A DNA stretch of 64,000 bases from Troglohyphantes excavatus (Eukaryota; Arthropoda; Arachnida; Araneae; Linyphiidae), in NCBI GenBank assembly GCA_963932185.1, contig OZ010672.1, forward strand, positions 17,631,714 to 17,695,713. Direction: 5' to 3'. Below, in pieces: positions 1 through 10,577 of this stretch. The position numbers were made by a program, and so were the translations under genes. The notes under the pieces are model-generated. The model was not told the DNA's origin. It did no database searches and saw nothing but the letters and a program-made list of their open reading frames with translations. Within the stretch, counting starts at the first letter, position 1; each line of letters begins with the position of its first letter.

Positions 1-486
1 AAATATACACGTACCCAAAGCTTTCATTTAACAAAAGATTCATTAAAATCCATCTGATAGAATTTTTTTAATTCTGTTTAACAGCAACAAAAGCATTTTG
101 AAATTCTGTCAAATCACCAGCAAGTCTTTTATGGCATAATAAGTGTAAAATTGTGAATTTTTAGATTATAAAAAAGTAACAATTTAATTATATTCCTAAG
201 TTTTTTCAAAGTAATATAAATATATATAAAAATGGTCCCACATTGCTGCAAACCTGTTAAAACATTAAAAAATGTAGTTGTCCCTGGAAAATTTTAACTC
301 ACGACCATACACTCTACCAATTAAGCTGTAGGAGCCTGGCAAATTTCCATCTAAATTTGTTTCCAAATCCCTACATAACGCATACACAGTTTTTCCGCAC
401 TACAGCCATTTGATTCCTATTGGATTTAAACTTTAAATATTATTTCAAAAAATAACTAACTAAAAATTTTTAATTCTGGCTTTCAG

Positions 487-549
487 GTGCACAATTACAG
501 GTTGAATAGTATTTATGTTGAAAATTTCAGACATTTCCATGTAGAGGAA
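487..549 (+). other. Possible 5' untranslated exon of the 21-residue-repeat gene
   Basis: A 63-base stretch is framed by a TTTCAG acceptor and a GAA|GTAAGT donor. Spliced to the exon beginning at 1307 (acceptor ACACAG), it places in-frame stops upstream of the ATG at 1312, which would make that ATG the start. It is also open in another frame. Only the splice signals and the position support it. Confidence 0.3.
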
Positions 550-1311
550 GTAAGTATTTTGCATGCCACAGAGAGACAGACAGACTCTTTCTATTATAAT
601 TATAGATGTGTGTAATATATCATAATATTGTAAATATCAATTTTAAAATAATAATAGATGGCTTGTTTAAACAAATGTCAAGCTTTTAGGGTTGTTACAA
701 GTAATTTACTATTTTAACCTTACTCTTTCATTTCTGTCACTATTGTTTAAAATCACCCCATATGTTTTGCATAATTTCAAGTATTCTATGAAATTAACCT
801 TCAACGAAAGATTTGGGGAAGTTATTGATTGTTTGTTATATAATTTCTTTTTCTGATCATTAACTCATGAATTTTTGTGTAAAGTTTAGAATAATATCAC
901 CCTACTGTACTAGAGGGGGGAGGGGGGGGGGCTATGGGTTTGTTTTTTCAGTGATGGTTGTTCTTTCTCTAAGCATTCTGGGGTACCATTCCACAATACT
1001 ATTGTAGTATTTTATCGAAAATATTTTTGTTCATATCAGATTAATTTTCTTTGACTCAGTTCTTCAAATTTCAAAAGTTATAAGTATATATAAAAATTGG
1101 AAATATGAAATACTAACACAGATTTCTTTAGAAATAAGTATAAAATAGTTTAAATGTAAAAAAAAATCTGCAAAACAACAACAAAAATCCTATATTGTTA
1201 AGTTTATGAGCATAAACTATGAACTCAAATAACGTAAATAAAATATTTTAAAATGTAATTAAATATTTATCTACAATCCTAATAAAAACATGTTTTAAAT
1301 ACACAGATATC

Positions 1312-4300
1312 ATGGCATCACCTTACAGTCTACCTGTTGAAACAATATTAAAAGTCGATGAAAATGAGCTTTTAATTGGAGAAAACCAAAAGGATTCACA
1401 GGCAGATCCTTCGCAAACAAATCTTGTCTCAATTGGCACACAATGCGAGGACTGGAAAGTGGAATCTCCCGAGAGCACATCTTGTAACCTGTAAGATCGT
1501 TTTGATTTAAATATGAGTCCTTGGATATACGGCTGGACACAAATTGTTGGCCAATGGTTATTGTTTGGCTGTATAGCATTTGGCTGCATTGGCATAATTA
1601 ACCATTCTTTATACCCAACTACTTCACTTAAACTTTCAGCAAGTCGCTGAACTTTAGTCGTAATAAAATAGTTAAAGTATAAAAAAGATTTTTTATGCAC
1701 AGTTACTCATCCAAACAATGATCATTACTCAACAATTTGTGCCCACTCTGTGTTCTACATATGCTATCCTTATAAAAAAAATATTTTTATTGAAGTGAAA
1801 TTAATTTTATATATATAGTATACAGTGTTCACACTAGAAATAAAAAGGGGCAGGGTGCTGTTGGCAGGAAAAGGGTGCCCCGTTTTTGAAAAGGCACTTC
1901 TTGTTTTCAAAGGGGCACAACCGAAAAAAAAAAGTTGAAGTAGGCGTGAGCAGCCATTAACACAACGGACCTGTGTCCAGATGAATAGTTGCTCGATTCT
2001 TAGCATGAGTATAGCGATCTAATCGGGAGGTACATCGCAAGCCAAAAAATAATTGGTCATGTAACATGAAAATACATTGTGGTCCAAACGTAATCACACC
2101 TATTCAGGTTGCGTAGGGTACCAGCTCAGATGTTATCCTCATCATATACCCATGGTTCAAAATGAGCAGTGGGCTTTTGGCAGTGGTTCGAAATCTATCC
2201 CCTCCCCTTAAAAAAAAAGACACCGGAACACTGCCCTGCATCTTTTATTAAGGGGGGGATCTCGAATCGCCGCCAATACTCCACTGCACAGCTCTACTGC
2301 AACGTTAATTCCCCAATCAAACAATAAAAGTTCTAATTGGTTGGTTATAAATGCACAGTGGGCTATTGGCGATGGTTCAGGGTTGATCTCGAATAGACCA
2401 CTGTCTCATATTTTTTAAGCAAGGTGAACACCCGAGGAACCTCAATAGGCCTCAGCACATTGGACCATGATCAGTTGTAACGTGCACCAGTCCCTTATAC
2501 ATGGCTCGGAAATCGTGGATATCCTTAAAATCCAAAATTTAAATATTAATCTTTTTGCTAAAAACCAAATGTACAAGTAGCTCTAATCAAACCCTATACA
2601 AAACTAATAAAAAAGCTACTTAATCCAAAATTTGGTGATAAAATGCCTATTCTGGTAACCTTCCCCCAAACCATCTACTCTTTCAAGAATTGCACAGAAA
2701 AAGAAACTTTGTATTTCACCTGTGGACAGAGCAAACCAATAGGATTCATGGAATGCCCCGTGCTTGAAATTACTACAGACTCATCACGATTACACATCAT
2801 GCGTGGTTAAAAGTTAAAAAGAAGTTTGCTTCTCTGCTGTCATAATTCAATTAATGATTTACACTTAAAATGTTGAAATCAATGCCTTTTTTAAAAACAG
2901 CTAGGGAAACAAGAGCGCTTGTTCTGGAGTGAACATGAGGGTGCTATTGCGATGGAAAAAGGTTGGGCAGGGGGGAGGGGGGCGCCCTTAAAAAAATGCC
3001 TGGAGTGAACACTGTAATATATATAATTATATATCCTCGACTTGGTGAAAATCGCATAGTGCTAAAGTAAACTTGTTATGAAAAAATTTTACATCTTTAA
3101 TGGAAAAGTAACTTATTTTCTGTACACTCTAAAAAACTGCTTATATATTAAAAATTTTGTCTATGATACATAACCATATACCTAATTACAATAAGTCCAA
3201 GTGACATTTTTAAAAACAATTAATTTCTGAAAAACATGTTAAGTTTAACATTTGTATAACAAAACCGTATGGAAAGGGTGCTTTTTCACATACAATTTCT
3301 TTGATATGTTCAATTTTTAATTTGTTTTAATCTATAAACTGTGTTAAGTACCAAATGTGAGCCACAAAATAAATTAATTAAAATGTCCTTCAAATATAAT
3401 AATTAAATTAGTGAGGAAATTTTGTGACATTTCCTTACAAATATAAACACATTCAATAATTGAGGGGCTGACACAGGGAAGACAGTAAGTCACAAATTTC
3501 GAGTTTTTCGGTTTTTTCACAGAAAAAACAGTAAACGCTCAAGCCAATGGCATGGAATAAACAGTAAGTCAATCGGCAAAATGGTTTAGTTTCTACAAGC
3601 AACGGAAGATGGCACTTGCATGTAGTTCTTCTACGTTGTAAAACCCGTTATTTGCTACCCCTGTAAAATTTACTTTTTGTGACTTACTGTCTTCCCCATG
3701 TCAGGCCCTCAATTATTAACAACATTTATTTAGTAAAGAGCTTAATAGTTATTATTAAATAATGACAGTTATTACAAAATTATAATGAAATAACTAGTAT
3801 TTTTAACTGTTATTTGATATCTTAAGCAAGATTTAATGTCGTCAACCTCAGAATTAGGTGCCGCAAAATATCAAATGCTAAATTTTCATGACATTTTTTA
3901 TCAGTTGGTGGTAAGAATTATTTTCATTAAAATAATGTTAATGATCCAACACTTAATAATATTTCAATAAATTATTTCTGTTATATAAATTTTTCCTAAT
4001 CATTTTTACATCATGAAATGCATAATATTGACTATATCAATATGCACATAAAAAATATCATTGATTCAATTTTTGTCAATACACTTTAAACTTCCATTCA
4101 AAAATTTTTTTATTTAATATAGCACAATATACCAGACCATGATAAATAAGAAAATTAATAAAATTTCAAATTAATGCTATTTACCTTTTACAATGTGACA
4201 AAGAGTACCAAAGCTTTCAGTTGAAATCATTCAGCCAAATGCTAAGCGCAAGCAAAATATCTTTCTCCGAAATCTCCACTTACCCAAAGAATTTCTATGA

Positions 4301-7300
4301 TATAAACAAAATACACTCTAAAACTGATTCACACATTCATTCATGCCAAAGAACACCATCCTCCCCACATTAACTGAATTGAACCATTCCACTTTGATCG
4401 TTCCCACAAAAGAAAAACAACTCAAAAAAAATATTCTGATACAATCTCAAGATACACTATTCAAATAGCTATAGCCTCCTAGCTCTCCTTGATATTTGTG
4501 ATACGATAAAATATTTTTTATCACAGTATCGTGAAATGTTTGTCAATTTGGTCACGTGCCAATAGCGAAGTGACGTAAATATCACAATTCAGCGATCCTT
4601 CTGCGATTGATTATTTTAAGATAATTATATTAGGATAGTTATATTACAAAGTATGTTTGTTTCAACCAAGGCCTTTTGAATGTGGGAACAGTTCGTTTTT
4701 TTGGTTTCCGTTCCTATTCAGTAACATGGTAATCTTTTTTTACCTGTTTTTTTTTTTTTACCTTTTAGGTGTTTCTGGTTAAAATTAAACAGCGCATCTA
4801 TTGATTGTTTGAAGACATATTTTTTCAAAATATATTTTTTTTAATTTTGGTTTCAAAATACTGCTTTTTTTTAGCAATTAAATAACTGTTATTTCTTATA
4901 AAATAATATTTTTAATTATCGGAAATGGAAATAATGATATTTTATAAATGTTATTAAAATATCTCTCATCACTACATTTATTACACATTTAATAACAATT
5001 AACATCTTAAAACATTTCCTAACTAATAAACATAATAATTGTGAAGTCTTCTGTTTTGAAAGGTTTTACTTTAATTTATTTACTTTATATTGCATTACCA
5101 GTTGTAACGCTACTTATTATTACAATGAAGACAGAAGTCTAAAGTAGCTAATATTAAAGATTTATTGGGCTGTAAAGTATAAAAATAGACAAACAAACAC
5201 GTACGCAGATTGACCATGTACACAGTGGGGGACTACCTGAGGGTCACCGTAGCCGGGTGGCCAAGACGTGCGGGCACTGGGATCCTTCCAGAGTTGGCAA
5301 GCTGACCAGAGCACCTGGCAATCCTCCTTCGCAGCTGGGATACCTTCTGTATTGGATCCGGCGCACAAACACCACCCAAGCCCTGGTGAACCACGAAGTA
5401 CACACTACGGCACCAAGGAGCTTCCGTGCTCTGACTGAGCGCACTTAAAACGTAGACTGACTGACACTACGAGACTAGCTGAGACTATAAGATTCCGAGA
5501 CTGACGAGAGATGCGAACGATCCCGTTTATAAGGTAATTCCGCGCATGGGCACTGGCTGGCTGTCGCGATTTCCATATCAGAACTTCTTCTTCACTAGAT
5601 ACAACGGCGGTTACGCCGGAACCAACCAACCAGGCCACGCAAAACCTAGATTCAACGATGAGCAAAACGGGACCGTCACACAGTTTTAGCATTTAGTAGT
5701 AGTCTTGGATCTATAAAAGAGACACTTTATGTTAATAGTACATAATATTCTATTCTGACACATTTTATTTAATATACATGTTTATTTTTTCTGTAATAAA
5801 TGCTTTATTTTGCTGTCATTCAATTTTAATGTTTGCTTTATTGTTTTGTAGTTTATCTATTGGTGAAACACAAGAGCCAAGTTCTTCAGTAGTCAATGCA
5901 GAAAGTATTTTAAATGATGAAAAAAATTCAGAGATGTCAGTTGTTATTAGAGAATGGCCACTCAATACAAATGACAGTCTTATTTCTAACCCGAAACTGA
6001 TTCCTTCTAACTTTACTCAACCTATTTCTTGTAACTTTCAAGCATTGCCTATTGATGAGAAATTTTTCTTGCAGTAAGTAAAAAGTTATTCATTGCCCGA
6101 TTACTTGATTTTTCATATATGGCTTTATTCATTGTTGAAAACAATATTGAACATAAATGTATTTCTTAGTGCAACTAGTATTTCTTCTAGAATTTAATTA
6201 ATACCAGCAAGTATTTCAAAATATTTCATTTTATGTACGTTACCTTTGGCCATTAAAAGCTAGTGACTTAACACCATACTTTGCTGTTCCAACTCGTGTC
6301 CTTCAATAGAAATTATTGCTTAATTTTGTTTTTGTCATTCCTGGTAAAAAATACAATTTATCTTGAATAAAAGAATTTTAAATATCTTCTATAAATCAAA
6401 ACTTTGTATGGAAACATTTTTATATTTAAAAATTACTTAAATTAATATTGTTTTAGGTTTGACTACAAAACACGAAATAAGCTAAAGACAAAACAACGAA
6501 GATTAGATCCATACTATAGATCTCAAGAAAGGGTTCGTCAAAGGACTGTCATGCGCATTAAGCGCCAAGATCCTCGATTTCGCGCAGCTGAACGCGAAAA
6601 AGGGCGTTACCGAATGCGTATAAAAAGGTTAGATCCAGAATTCCGTTCTCAAGAAAGGGAACGCCAACGTGAAAGAATGAAGATTAAAAGAAGTGATCCA
6701 GGCTTTAGAGAAAAAGAAAGAGAACAACAAAAAACAAGGTTACACGAAAAAAGATTAGATCCTGCCTTTAAGGAAAAAGAAAGGGCCCAGGATCGCTTAC
6801 GGATGTGTATCAAAAGAGAAACTAATGGTCTATATTCTACAATATATTCAGATAAAAATAATTCAACACTTAGAAATGCAAACATTAGATTTGTTACCGA
6901 AAGTCAAGCTTTCAAAAGTGTTACAGACCTTTGTGACAACCCTATTCAGATGAGGAGCACTCAGGCTGTATTTCCAGAAAATATTACTACAAAAACATTA
7001 TCAATTAAACCTAGAGAAAGGGAAACAGCAATTGAAGCATTTCATTTTAAAAAACAAAGAATTTTTAATTTTAATTTTTACAATAGTACTAACGAACAAT
7101 GGGCCGCTCATGAGGAATTGTGTTCCAGAGCAATAACCTGTGTTAAAGTTATGGAAGGAAATGAGACATTTAAATCATCGACAAAAGATGAAACAATTAA
7201 TCCTTTGCACACAGAAATCTCAAATATCTCCAAAGAAATTATCATAAAAGATTCTAGCTCAGAAAAACTATTTGAAATTAAACCTGAAGATCTGCCATTA

Positions 7301-8341
7301 GATGATCAAGAAGAAAGGCTTTCTGAAACCACTCAAAATCATAGATTTTGCATCATGCCAGCATGTATTGGTATGTTTAATTATAGTTTTATAACTTCAA
7401 AGTTATTTTAAATAGTAACTGCTAAAGTGTTTTAATAAATATTTTAGTTTACGACTTATGTTAAAAAAGTGAATTAAATATCAAATTAATGCATGACTTA
7501 TAAATTTAGAGATAAATTATAGTAGAAATTAATGAATTTTGAAGTACCATTTTACTGTTATTAATGAGTTTTAACATTAATTTAAAAGTTTTATTTCTTT
7601 AAAGTAAAATTATTATTTTATATGTGTATAAAAGCCCAACAAGGTTGGGTCTTGAGCCTGTTGTGTATCTTATTATTATAATACTATGAAAAACTTTAAT
7701 GATATTTTAGTTGGAGAATATAAAAAAAGTAAAGTGTTTTTACACACTGTTTACAATCCTTGATGCATTTTTTTACATCATTCATTTAACAATTTCAATT
7801 ATATATTTTTTTTAATTCAACTTTTTTTATCGAATTTCTTTTTTTAAATCACCATTCAATATACTTTTTATTTTACCAGAAAATTCTAAAACGATACCAG
7901 ATTAAGCAAGTGTTAATTTTATGACTTGCAGCTCTAAAATTACAACTTTCCTATATAAAAAACACTACTATATTATTTTTTTTAATAGTTTATTCACAAA
8001 AATTATTGTATTGACATATATAAACATAACTGTTTTAGTTTTTTAATGAAAAGTCTATAAAATAATTTTCTGGGTGATTCAGGAAATACTTTGTTCATTT
8101 CTTTTTACTCAAAAAGTATCTATTTTATCCCAATTGATAGTCAGGTAACAGAATTTTATTGTAACTATATAAGTAATATATTATTTTAATAATGATGTAA
8201 AGCAGATATGATCCTCAGAATTCTCCTTCTATTGTTAATGGCTTGATTAACTTGTTCATTACAGATGAAAATGTGTATATGATGTTGCGATGGATAAAAT
8301 GTGAGAAAAAATATATTGTCAAATATAAACTTACTATGTAG
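1312..8341 (+). CDS. Four-exon gene: charged 21-residue tandem-repeat protein (function unknown)
   Basis: Predicted coding exons are 1312-1490, 5852-6073, 6457-7370 and 8265-8341 (stop TAG 8339-8341). Every junction is GT-AG and in phase, giving about 463 residues. The protein opens with an acidic, Ser/Thr-rich stretch. It then has five head-to-tail 21-residue repeats at about residues 145-250, with consensus IKRxDPxFRxxERExQRxR: basic KR, invariant DP, aromatic, then ER-rich helix. The tail is acidic with no recognised domain and ends in a short Cys-containing segment. The repeat resembles in style the arthropod STPR repeat (23 residues, DNA-binding, as in silkworm FMBP-1), but length and register differ, so that link is only a suggestion. 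I do not recognise the gene. The start is the first ATG of exon 1; if exon 487-549 is joined upstream, in-frame stops precede this ATG. Intron 1 (4.4 kb) is full of transposons. The splicing model is fairly sure; the function is not. Confidence 0.75.
1823..3014. mobile_element. hAT-like non-autonomous element with CAGTGTTCAC termini
   Basis: It starts CAGTGTTCAC and ends with the exact reverse complement GTGAACACTG, about 1.19 kb apart, flanked by TA on both sides. The interior is G-rich near both ends (runs of AAGGGGC/GGGGGG) and has no open transposase. The termini match those of the element at 33250-33576, which has a perfect 8-bp duplication, so I group them as hAT. No convincing 8-bp duplication survives here. 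It also contains a copy of a dispersed motif (2255-2330). Confidence 0.6.
2255..2330 (+). repeat. Dispersed repeat motif, copy 1 of 3
   Basis: This segment (CGCCAATACTCCACTGCACA followed by GCTCTACTGCAACGTTAATT) recurs at 61105-61160 and 63305-63365 with scattered changes. Its occurrence inside different elements suggests a family-wide module shared by several repeats. Confidence 0.55.
3459..3713. mobile_element. MITE with ~40-bp terminal inverted repeats, TA target site
   Basis: The left end begins ATTGAGGGGCTGACACAGGG and continues through GAAGACAGTAAGTCACAAA; the right end is its near-perfect inverse. TA flanks both sides. The unit is 255 bp without coding capacity, which fits a Tc1/mariner-type MITE. 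Because the termini run into AT-rich sequence, the exact boundary could shift by one or two bases. Confidence 0.65.
3731..4974. mobile_element. hAT-type non-autonomous element with perfect 8-bp target duplication
   Basis: The 1244-bp unit begins TAGTAAAGAGCTTA and ends CTCATCACTA. It is bounded by an exact 8-bp duplication CATTTATT (3723-3730 and 4975-4982). The right half is homologous to the right half of the element at 52233-53624 (shared segments around AATAACGAAGT, TTAAACAGCGCATCTATT and the AT-rich 3' end). No transposase ORF is seen. Confidence 0.75.
5103..5680 (-). mobile_element. Probable solo LTR of a retrotransposon
   Basis: A 578-bp GC-richer block begins TGTAACG and ends CGTCACA, giving the TG...CA boundary of LTRs. 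It is flanked by CAGT on both sides (5099-5102 and 5681-5684), a 4-bp duplication typical of gypsy-type insertions. On the minus strand it has a TTATAAA box mid-way and an AATAAA signal near its 3' end, the usual LTR layout. No internal gag/pol is adjacent, so it is a solo LTR. Short open frames within it have no recognisable domain. Confidence 0.6.
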
Positions 8342-9660
8342 AAGTGTACTTTAAATACTAGGGTATATATACTTTGCTTACAGTTTATTATTAGGCTTTG
8401 AAATAGAAATAGTTTAATCAGTTCTCTTTACAATAATATTTTAACTAAAATTGTGAAAAATGCAGAAATACACAAAAATGTAGCACAAATATTAAATATA
8501 TATATTTTTTTTTAGAGAAATAACATTTGTCTGGAAAAAAAATTGTGAAGTTCCTATCTTGTAAGTATATTTTACTTATAATTTATATAAAAAAATTATA
8601 GATTTTAACTGATACTACAAAAATGTTTTATTTTTCAAAACTTCACATAAGTTTATTTAGTACCATTTGTTGCATTATAATTTATTTTAAGCCTATACTG
8701 AAATGGGTTAAAAGTATTACCATATTTGTACAATACTTAAGCAAATTATATTTCTCGGTCAAGTTTCCATTCCAAATTTACTTTAGTTTTTTTATAACTA
8801 CTATTACCATCAACTAAAGTGATTAAGTGCCTATAGGAGTGACTTAGTGCCATGAACAATTTCTGAATAAAAGAACTCTTTGTAGGTTTCAAACACAAGG
8901 TATCAAGTAAAAAATGGTGTCTTTAGATGTTAAGGAAATTGGGCAAGTGGTGCGATTCCTGCCTTATCACACAATGGAGATAGGATCACTGTTTCTGTGG
9001 AATCAAGCTTTTTCAGTGTTTAGAAAAGTGCATAAGTCTCATCTGGGAAGCATTCTCCCTCAACAGTATGAAAAAAGATTAGTTTTGTCATTGATTGCTA
9101 CTCGATCAGTTATATTATATACATACCAAGGTTTCTATATGTGTGTCTGTTTACAATTTATTGTGTTAAGTAAACAACAGGAATTCTTTGCTAATTTTTT
9201 TTTTTTTTTGCTAATATAGTTATATATTTGTGGTGGTCCCTTCAATATCTAATACTTACTCTAGGGTTCAAAATTGCTTTAAGCTCTAAAGTAAAATATC
9301 AGTGTAGCATCCGCATTGCCCAGGGGTTCGTATCCAGGATTCTCCAAAATGCTCAGTGCTACATATTCAACCAAATATAATATCCTTACAGATTAAAATT
9401 TGATACAACAAGTTTGAACTTTGCATTAAAAAAAAATTTAAGAAATTTTTTGTTCTCTTTTAAGAGTTTGGTCTACCTTTGTTTAGCAGAAATGCATGCT
9501 TTTGTAATACATTTTTATGTAATATGAATTTTATAACTTATTGGTAAATGCATTTACTATAGCTAAAAAATATATAGACATTTCAAATTTTTAAAGGTGT
9601 ATATTACATTTCTAAGATAAAATGTGTATTTCATTGAATAACTTGCTTTAACATCCCATT
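8342..9660. other. 3' flank of the repeat-protein gene, no further gene seen
   Basis: This is AT-rich and presumably includes the 3' untranslated region. A plus-strand open frame of 101 codons at 8914-9219 has no recognisable domain and ends in a T-run-derived poly-Phe tail, so I do not call it a gene. Confidence 0.4.
8866..8871 (+). promoter_or_regulatory. Candidate polyadenylation signal (AATAAA)
   Basis: An AATAAA hexamer lies about 525 bases after the stop codon of the plus-strand repeat-protein gene. In sequence this AT-rich such hexamers also occur by chance, so this is only one plausible 3' end. Confidence 0.25.
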
Positions 9661-9669
9661 TAGCTTATA

Positions 9670-9820
9670 GATCACTGGTTCTCAACCTTTTTACTATTGT
9701 ACCACTTTTTATACCATATAGTCAGACCACATCCCTTAACATACAAATAACAAAAAAAATCAGTCGTATTAAGATATTCAGAATACATTTAATTATAAAA
9801 TATTTATAAAGTACTTATAT
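9670..9820. mobile_element. Fragment with an hAT (Charlie-like) terminal motif
   Basis: The segment CACTGGTTCTCAACCTTTTT resembles the start of many hAT elements. No matching inverted end was found downstream within 1.2 kb, and a Tc1-like unit begins at 9822, so this would be an old, truncated copy. Confidence 0.3.
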
Positions 9821-9821
9821 A

Positions 9822-10577
9822 CAGTGGCTCCCAAAAGTGTTTGTACACTTACGAATTTCAATGAAATACTACTCTATCCATTAATAAAAATTAATATTTC
9901 AGAATGGGAATTTTGTAATAAAATCTATAACTTATTCTTATCAAAATATTTTTTAAAAATATAGTAATTTTTTTTTTGAAAATCAATAAACAAAAATGCA
10001 ACCTTATAAAGGTCATTGTACACTTAAAAATCTCTACATATTGTAAAATTTCAGTAAATTAGTACTTAGTAGGGTATCCTGTAACACCAGAACAGCTTTT
10101 AAACGTTTGGGCATATATTTCACTCTTTTTTTTTTTAATTTCTGCATCAACCGTCCTCCATTCTTCCATCATTACTGTTTCAATGTCTTGTCTTCGTACT
10201 TATAACCTTCAGTTCTCTTCAAATGTGTTTTATGGGTTTCAATCGCGTGACTGAGGTAGTGTTTTCAAAACTTTGGACAATTATAGACAACAGAGGGGAA
10301 TGCTCAGGGCCGTATGATAATATCTTGACAAGAAACAAAAAAGTTGATTCTAATACCCAAATTTTGAGCTTATTTAAAATTGTGTATTAAAATATTTAAA
10401 TAAACATACTGATCCATTATGCTATTCATTTTTATAAAAAGAAAATAATTCAATATTTAAAAAGAAAATGTTAGGTTTTATTCAGAATTACATGGAGATA
10501 TATAATAATATAAATTCCAGACTACAGCACTTTTTCTACAAATTTTTAAAGTGTATGAACACTTTTGGGAGCCACTG
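9822..10577 (-). mobile_element. Internally deleted Tc1-like transposon
   Basis: The inverted ends are CAGTGGCTCCCAAAAGTGTT and its reverse complement, with TA on the left and CA (probably a mutated TA) on the right. Between about 10050 and 10170 the minus strand still encodes the tail of an IS630/Tc1 transposase (PKRLKAVL-type C-terminus). The catalytic part is missing, so it is not autonomous. Confidence 0.7.

Noticed and set aside
5230..5345. tRNA-like phrase (GTAGCCGGGTGGCCAAGACG) suggesting a tRNA or SINE
   Set aside because: No cloverleaf or B-box could be assembled. The segment lies within a block with LTR ends and signals on the other strand.
8914..9219. Plus-strand open frame of 101 codons after the repeat-protein gene
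   Set aside because: No domain or splice context; the tail is encoded by a poly-T run. Likely 3' untranslated or intergenic sequence.
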